Of a DNA stretch of 64,000 nt, positions 61,283 through 64,000 are shown piece after piece. The notes under the pieces are model-generated. The model was not told the DNA's origin, did no database searches, and saw nothing but the letters and a program-made list of their open reading frames with translations. A program made the translations under genes and the position numbers. The DNA lies in NCBI GenBank assembly GCA_035772785.1, contig JAOCPU010000003.1, positions 186,001 through 250,000 on the forward strand. Direction: 5' to 3'. This DNA is from Phlebiopsis flavidoalba (Eukaryota; Basidiomycota; Agaricomycetes; Polyporales; Phanerochaetaceae). Within the stretch, counting starts at the first letter, position 1, and each line of letters starts with the position of its first letter.

Positions 61283-63799
61283 ATGGCTAGCAGTGCCCTC
61301 AGGCAGGTTTGTGCTGCTGCACGATTGAAGCCACCTCCAAGGACTTACCTGTGCCCGACAGGCAAATAGCCACAGCCACCTACGCTGCGCGCAAGCGCAA
61401 ACCAACGCTCTGCTAACCCTACTCAACCTCAACAATCCTACCGATGCCTCGTCAAACTCCTGGCTTAGTATCACTAAGTCCAACTGGTCCTACCATCAAA
61501 CCCTCCGCTCCTCCAGGCCCTCCAGTGTGGAAAGTGCTTATTCTCGACCAATATACCCCAAAGATGTATTGGCGACGGTTCTACGCGGCAAGATTTACGT
61601 GATGTTGGGGTGACACTACACGTGTAAGCACGCTCGGCTCTCTCAATTGACTGCATCCCAATATTCTCCAGGCAGCTTCATTCAGCCAGACCTCCGCTGC
61701 CTGACGTTCCTGCGGGTGTACTTTGTCTCACCCACTCTTGCCAATATAAAGCGAATAGCCTATGACCTCGGAAAAGAAACCTCTACGAGTCGTTTCATTT
61801 CTCAACTTTGTGGAACCCCTCCCGAGGGCCCTCCTGGAAGAGCTCGCTGCTGCGGTAGCACGACGATGGTAGTGGGAATTGGTTGAACAGGTGAGTACCC
61901 TTGCCCATTCCAGACAGGTCATAAGAACTCTAATGTCTTGGACGCTAGGTTTGGACCAATAACTGTCTTTCATCGCCCCTTCGCCATCCCTCTTTTCTCT
62001 TGTACCCCCCTCCTGCAGCGACGCCCTCCACAAACCCAGGAAACGACACAGCGCGCCGCTACATCGTCCACTGAACCTCACTTTAGCTACACTGTCCATG
62101 AACTCGCCATCCTCCACCGAACAAGACATAGAAGTAGAAATTGAGGCGCGTTTGCGACTGGTCTCTATTCAGCGTCGTCGCAACGATGGGTGCGTCCGCG
62201 CAGACGCGTCCGAGCACAGTCCCTAATGGAGTCCATAGGCCATGTCCCAATTATACGCTGCCCTCGAGGCAACGCTGCGGAGATGATCGCGAAGAAGCTC
62301 GAGCAAAAGATACGGAGGACGCGATCCTTCTCTGCGTCTCGCTTTTCGCATGCACCCTCAATATTCTCCCAGGAACGCTTCCGGATTGTCCGTCATCTGC
62401 AAAGACCTTGTACGCACGAACCGCTGTCTCGTGAAAAGATGCGTACTCATGACCTTTGCAGTGCTTCTCTTGCTGGACCGCAACGTCGATCTGGCTTGCC
62501 AATGCTATCACATGGCTGGACATACCAAGCATTGGTCTCGGACTGTCTAGAGATGATTTGAAGCTGAACAGGGTTGTTGTAACCCAACCTCAGAAGAAGT
62601 CATATGACCTGGACTCGAAGGATTTCTTCTGGGCCAAAACGCGGCAAACCCTTTCCCCTCAAGTAGCAGAGGACATTGACGCAGAGCTCCAACCGCTACA
62701 AGCAGGATGCGGCCGAGATCACACGGTCAACTGGCATAAGCGATATGAACGACATTGCGCAGGTGTATGTATGAACGTAGTATTCCCGTTCCATTTGCCT
62801 CTGACCGTAACCACAGGGATATTTCTCATAACCCCGCACATCTCAATACGGCCATCACGGGCCTTTGCCAGAGTTGACGGCGCGAAATGGCTACTCTCGA
62901 TACCCACATGAACATAGCGACTGCACTACTGGAGGAAATCAAGAAGCGTGGTTTGGATGAGCTATTCAGCACCGAAGAAGCTATCACCAAACAGGTATTG
63001 TATATTGACCATCCGCGCTTGCTATCGCGTGTTGACTCTCCTCAGACCGTACAAACGATTCTGGAAACCTTGAGACATCCTAAACCGGATGTCGCGACCT
63101 ACCGCCGCAGACAAACTCCGTCTAGTCCTCGTCTTCTATCTCTCATCACCCGACAACGCCATTTCCAAGGAGGACGTTGCGGAGCTCGAGAAGCGAGCTC
63201 AAAGCCGCCGGCGCGGATGTGGGTGCATTCGAGTACGTCCGCCGCACACGCGAGATATCGCGCATGACCGTCCCCCACGGCCGTCGGGCGGATCCTCCAC
63301 GCCCATCATGGGTGGCACGCCTGGCGGAGAGCTCTTCAAGGGCTTCAGCGCCCTTGGCAACAGGCTCATCAAGGACGCGGACTTGACAACCTGATCAGTC
63401 GGCGTGAAGAACTTCCTCCCGGCGAACAAGTTGCTCCCTGTTACACGGCTGACGGAGGCTCTCATGGACTCTTCTTCTGCGTCGAACCAGTCGTTGCAGG
63501 GAGACCGACGACTACCTGTTTTTTTCGACCCGCGGTCGCCCAAGAATGCGAATGCTGGTCTTGGGATCTCGGGGTCAGCGCAGGTGGTGCAGGGGGCGCG
63601 GCAAGCGGACGTTTCGCGGCGCATGGCATTCTCTGAGGGCATCGTCTTCGTCGTTGGCGGTGCAGGATATGTTGAGTATGGCAACCTCGAGGAGTGGGCT
63701 CAACGAACGGGTAAGAGAGTCACGTATGGTGGGACGGAGATTGTGGACCCCGGAGGCTTTATTCGTATTTTGGAGAGCTTGGGGAAGAACGCATCTTGA
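61283..63799 (+). CDS. SLY1: SM (Sec1/Munc18) family protein Sly1, ER-Golgi SNARE regulator
   Basis: Sly1 binds the syntaxin Sed5 and promotes SNARE assembly in ER-to-Golgi transport. The first exon MASSALRQ (61283-61306) is followed by a GT...AG intron and then [19 protein letters not shown], the expected Sly1 start. Next are [19 protein letters not shown] near 61545-61600, [20 protein letters not shown] near 61710-61770 (the SM-family core strand and helix), and [16 protein letters not shown] near 61810. [13 protein letters not shown] near 62340-62380, LLDRNVDL near 62470, and [18 protein letters not shown] near 62500-62560 form the second conserved block. [15 protein letters not shown] follows near 62600, and [20 protein letters not shown] near 62910. 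The C-terminus reads [20 protein letters not shown] near 63400, then [20 protein letters not shown] and [18 protein letters not shown] with TGA at 63797-63799. Frame breaks are mostly in 61850-62460. Confidence 0.92.
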
Positions 63800-64000
63800 T
63801 TTTTCTCGGCGTTTCAGTCGTTCTTATATACACATGTGTACTGAAGTGGCTGCATTATTTGGATTCTTATTCATATGTGCGTTCCTGACTCGAAAAGTGA
63901 ACGCAAGTGGTGATGGTATGTGATACAGAGGATGAAACTAGGCTAATCATACATGGGGGATGCTAACTGTCCGGCCGCGCCCACCTGGCCATTTCATTTC
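63800..64000. other. 3' flank of SLY1 to end of window
   Basis: Ordinary intergenic sequence with no feature I can support. Confidence 0.4.

Overview
This window looks like nuclear DNA from a filamentous basidiomycete, most likely a mushroom-forming agaricomycete. The genes are closely packed on both strands and split by many short introns of about 45-70 bases with GT...AG ends. Coding DNA is GC-rich, and the recognisable proteins are all eukaryotic and fungal: RNA polymerase II subunit 2, the endocytic adaptor Sla2, the SM protein Sly1, TFIIIB subunit Bdp1, the splicing factor Cwc25, and a Zn2Cys6 regulator. I see no rRNA, tRNA, CRISPR array or bacterial operon.

Many genes here read correctly only if the frame is changed inside exons. 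The changes are single-base or two-base indels, often at homopolymers, with a few nonsense substitutions. This affects essential single-copy genes such as RPB2, SLA2, BDP1 and SLY1, so the simplest reading is uncorrected long-read assembly error, not pseudogenes. Gene extents below therefore run from first to last supported codon and contain introns and apparent frameshifts. No single open reading frame covers any of the long genes.

Layout. 0-6 kb: the 3' two thirds of RPB2 (+), convergent with a PTM1/GOST-type seven-transmembrane Golgi protein (-). 6-20 kb: a DHA1 drug:H+ antiporter (+), sorting nexin SNX4 (+), the HORMA protein REV7 (-), a Zn2Cys6 transcription factor (+), a QDR-like DHA1 transporter (-) that converges on the factor, and an NDUFA9/Coq11-like NAD(P)-binding protein (-). 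20-30 kb: a hypothetical gene, CWC25 (-) divergent from a small ion-transport-domain protein (+), a 2.2 kb gap, and a large Ser/Pro-rich protein (+). 30-43 kb: SLA2 (-) divergent from SURF1 (+), an unrecognised coiled-coil membrane protein (+), two small unrecognised genes (-) and BDP1 (+). 44-48 kb: an acid-sphingomyelinase-like metallophosphatase (+), recognisable only after piecing it together across frames. 48-54 kb: two hypothetical genes, an AT-rich CpG-poor island with a hairpin repeat, and GC-rich DNA with no clear gene. 54-64 kb: a CSC1/OSCA-type cation channel (-), an intact 980 bp hAT-type nonautonomous transposon just upstream of it, and SLY1 (+).

The genes are mostly unrelated housekeeping functions (transcription, splicing, vesicle traffic, endocytosis, respiratory assembly). 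The only group that hints at shared function is the transporter-regulator stretch at 6-18.5 kb, and no biosynthetic core enzyme sits with it. The clearest new object is the hAT element at 58756-59735, which has perfect 8-bp target duplications.
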